A stretch of 6,122 nucleotides of DNA from Burkholderiales bacterium (GTDB lineage: Bacteria; Pseudomonadota; Gammaproteobacteria; Burkholderiales; Burkholderiaceae_E), in contig JAIYAG010000276.1 of the NCBI GenBank assembly GCA_027489195.1, forward strand, positions 1 to 6,122, in the 5' to 3' direction. Below are positions 4,666 through 6,122 of the stretch, piece after piece. Under the pieces are notes generated by a model. That model was not told where the DNA came from, did no database searches, and saw nothing but the letters and a program-made list of their open reading frames with translations. Made by a program: the position numbers and the translations under genes. Numbering within the stretch: position 1 is the stretch's first letter; each line of letters opens with the position of its first letter.

Positions 4666-6122
4666 TGACCATAAGAGCGTCCATCTTTGTCGGCATGGAA
4701 GCGGGCCAGGCGAAAGCCGAGCTGCGGGCGCTGCAAAGCGAGGTCGCCAAGACCGGATCGGGTGCCAAGGCCCTCGACACCGCGGCGAAGGCCGGAGCCG
4801 CAGGGGTCACAACCCTGGGCGAAAGTGCTGAGTCGGCGGCGGCCGATGTGGACCGTCTGGCCGCCGCTCAGAGGGCAGCTGCACAGGCGGCGGTGAACAC
4901 GGCCCGCAGCACCGGAATGGCGGCAGGCTCGGTCGGGAACCTTGTGGCCCAGTTCAATGATGTCGGCGTGATGTTGGCCGCGGGGCAGAACCCGCTGATG
5001 CTGGCGATCCAGCAGGGCAGTCAGATCAGCCAGGTCATCGGGCCGATGGGGGCCGCCGGCGCGGTGAAGGCGTTGGGGGCGGCGTTCCTCGGCATGCTGA
5101 ACCCGGTGAACCTGGCCGTCATGGGCACGATTGCTGGCGTTGCGCTGATCGCCCAGGCCCTGTTCGGGGCAGGGGAAGATGCGGTCTCGCTCGATGATGC
5201 CATTCAGTCCCTGGCGGACAGCACGGCTGACTACGCGAAGTCGAATGGTCTGGCATTGGCCACAACGGCCGACCTGCGTCGGGAGTTCGGGGCCGCCACG
5301 GCGGAAGCCCGTGCATTGCTTGTCGAACTTGCGGAGATCCAGCGTCTCTCTGCGGAAACCTCGGCTCGGGGCCTGGCCGGCAGCCTGAGGGGTCAGGTCA
5401 CGGAGAATGCATGGGCGGCCTTTACGTTCTCCGATCAGGGCACCACGGCACGCTTCTTCGAGCTCGACACGGAGGTGGCTGGCACCTGGAAGGAAGTGAA
5501 CCGGCTTCTCGATGCCTTCGAGCGGGTGGACGAAGCGGCCGATCTTTCCCAGACCATTGCCGCGTACGGCGCGTTGAAGGAACAGGTCATCGCGCTGGCC
5601 GACCTCAATGGCGTCCGGTCGGCCGCCGAGCAGGAGGCCATTGCCGCGCTGATCCGGCAGGAACTGGAGTTGCTGCGCCTTCAGGCCGAGCGATCTTCGG
5701 CGACGGCAGCTAACGGTCGGTTTTCGACGTCCGAAGGTCGTGCAAACTATGCAGTCGAACGACAGATGGCGGCCCGGGAGGGGCTGGCGGAGGCCGCCGA
5801 ACTCTTGGCTATGCTGCAAGCTGAGGCAGACATGCTGGCGCTCATCGCGACATATGGGCGGGATTCCACCGAAGTGGCGGCGGCTCGGATTGCTGCTGAA
5901 CGGGAAGTCTTCGCAGCACAGGTCGACCAGATGGTCGCCTCGCAGGCTGTCAAGTCCGAGCTGCTCGCTGCATGGGATGCGGCAAGGGGACTCGCATCCG
6001 TGGACATCGCCAGCGGAATTGCCGCCGCCGCGTCGACAGCGGCGGTTCTGGCAAACAACCTCAACGTGAGCTTGGCGACGGCGAGCCGGATCCTCGCGGC
6101 GGGTGCAGGCCTTAGCGCAGAG
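4665..6122 (+). CDS. Tail tape measure protein, N-terminal part (runs off the window)
   Basis: The frame is open from GTG 4665 to the last base, covering 486 residues without a stop. The protein spans the tail lumen, sets tail length and enters the host during DNA delivery. The N-terminus TIRASIFVGMEAGQAKAELR and the alanine-rich helices that follow are typical. Residues 96-120 carry the lambda-type tape measure signature (QFNDVGVMLAAGQNP, then LAIQQGSQ). A hydrophobic, glycine-rich stretch covers about 127-169, possibly a membrane-inserting segment. From about 175 on it is mostly long helices with heptad-like Ala/Leu/Glu spacing, probably coiled coil. The GTG shares its G with the TAG of the upstream frame, so start and stop overlap (TAGTG). 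No catalytic domain is visible in this part. Full length cannot be seen. Confidence 0.87.
   Translation, partial: MTIRASIFVGMEAGQAKAELRALQSEVAKTGSGAKALDTAAKAGAAGVTTLGESAESAAADVDRLAAAQRAAAQAAVNTARSTGMAAGSVGNLVAQFNDVGVMLAAGQNPLMLAIQQGSQISQVIGPMGAAGAVKALGAAFLGMLNPVNLAVMGTIAGVALIAQALFGAGEDAVSLDDAIQSLADSTADYAKSNGLALATTADLRREFGAATAEARALLVELAEIQRLSAETSARGLAGSLRGQVTENAWAAFTFSDQGTTARFFELDTEVAGTWKEVNRLLDAFERVDEAADLSQTIAAYGALKEQVIALADLNGVRSAAEQEAIAALIRQELELLRLQAERSSATAANGRFSTSEGRANYAVERQMAAREGLAEAAELLAMLQAEADMLALIATYGRDSTEVAAARIAAEREVFAAQVDQMVASQAVKSELLAAWDAARGLASVDIASGIAAAASTAAVLANNLNVSLATASRILAAGAGLSAE

Noticed and set aside
4548..5819. A 423-codon open frame on the - strand opposite the tape measure gene
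   Set aside because: It is the mirror of a GC-rich tape measure frame with clear family motifs; the antisense translation shows low-complexity Arg/Gln/Gly content and no domain.

Overview
The window is a stretch of the late (virion) operon of a Mu-like transposable phage or prophage. Its GC content is high (about two thirds by eye) and its codons strongly favour G/C in third position. With protein similarities recalled from Rhodobacterales phages and prophages, this points to an alphaproteobacterial host such as Rhodobacter or Paracoccus. No host gene, transposase, integrase or phage end is visible, so integrated prophage and free phage cannot be told apart. Every supported gene is on the + strand and the packing is tight.

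Head part (1-1473): the C-terminal tail of a small head protein, possibly a capsid cement protein; the Mu gpT-family major capsid protein; a hairpin that looks like a terminator or attenuator; and an HI1506-like small protein. Positions 1474-1645 are non-coding, which is unusual here, and hold several perfect inverted repeats, some mutually exclusive. I read this as a candidate structured RNA.

Middle part (1646-2896): a 125-residue protein whose C-terminal half resembles the Acb2/Tad1 helical hairpin (a possible link to nucleotide-signal immune evasion, unproven), then a DUF1320 (Mu gp36-like) head-tail connector candidate and a tail-terminator-like protein. These genes abut or overlap by one base.

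Tail part (2893-6122): a 55-residue proline-rich protein, a tail tube protein, a tail assembly chaperone with a textbook -1 slippery heptamer (A AAA AAC) immediately before its stop codon, the -1 frame DUF1799 extension, and a tape measure protein that starts at GTG and runs off the window. A tube gene without a preceding sheath gene, followed by a frameshifted chaperone and a lambda-type tape measure, indicates a long non-contractile tail. The phage is therefore more like the siphovirus Mu relatives (B3, D3112, RcapMu) than Mu itself.

The strongest leads for a second look are the 172-nt structured spacer, the Acb2-like domain protein beside it, and the coupling of the frameshift product to the tape measure start.
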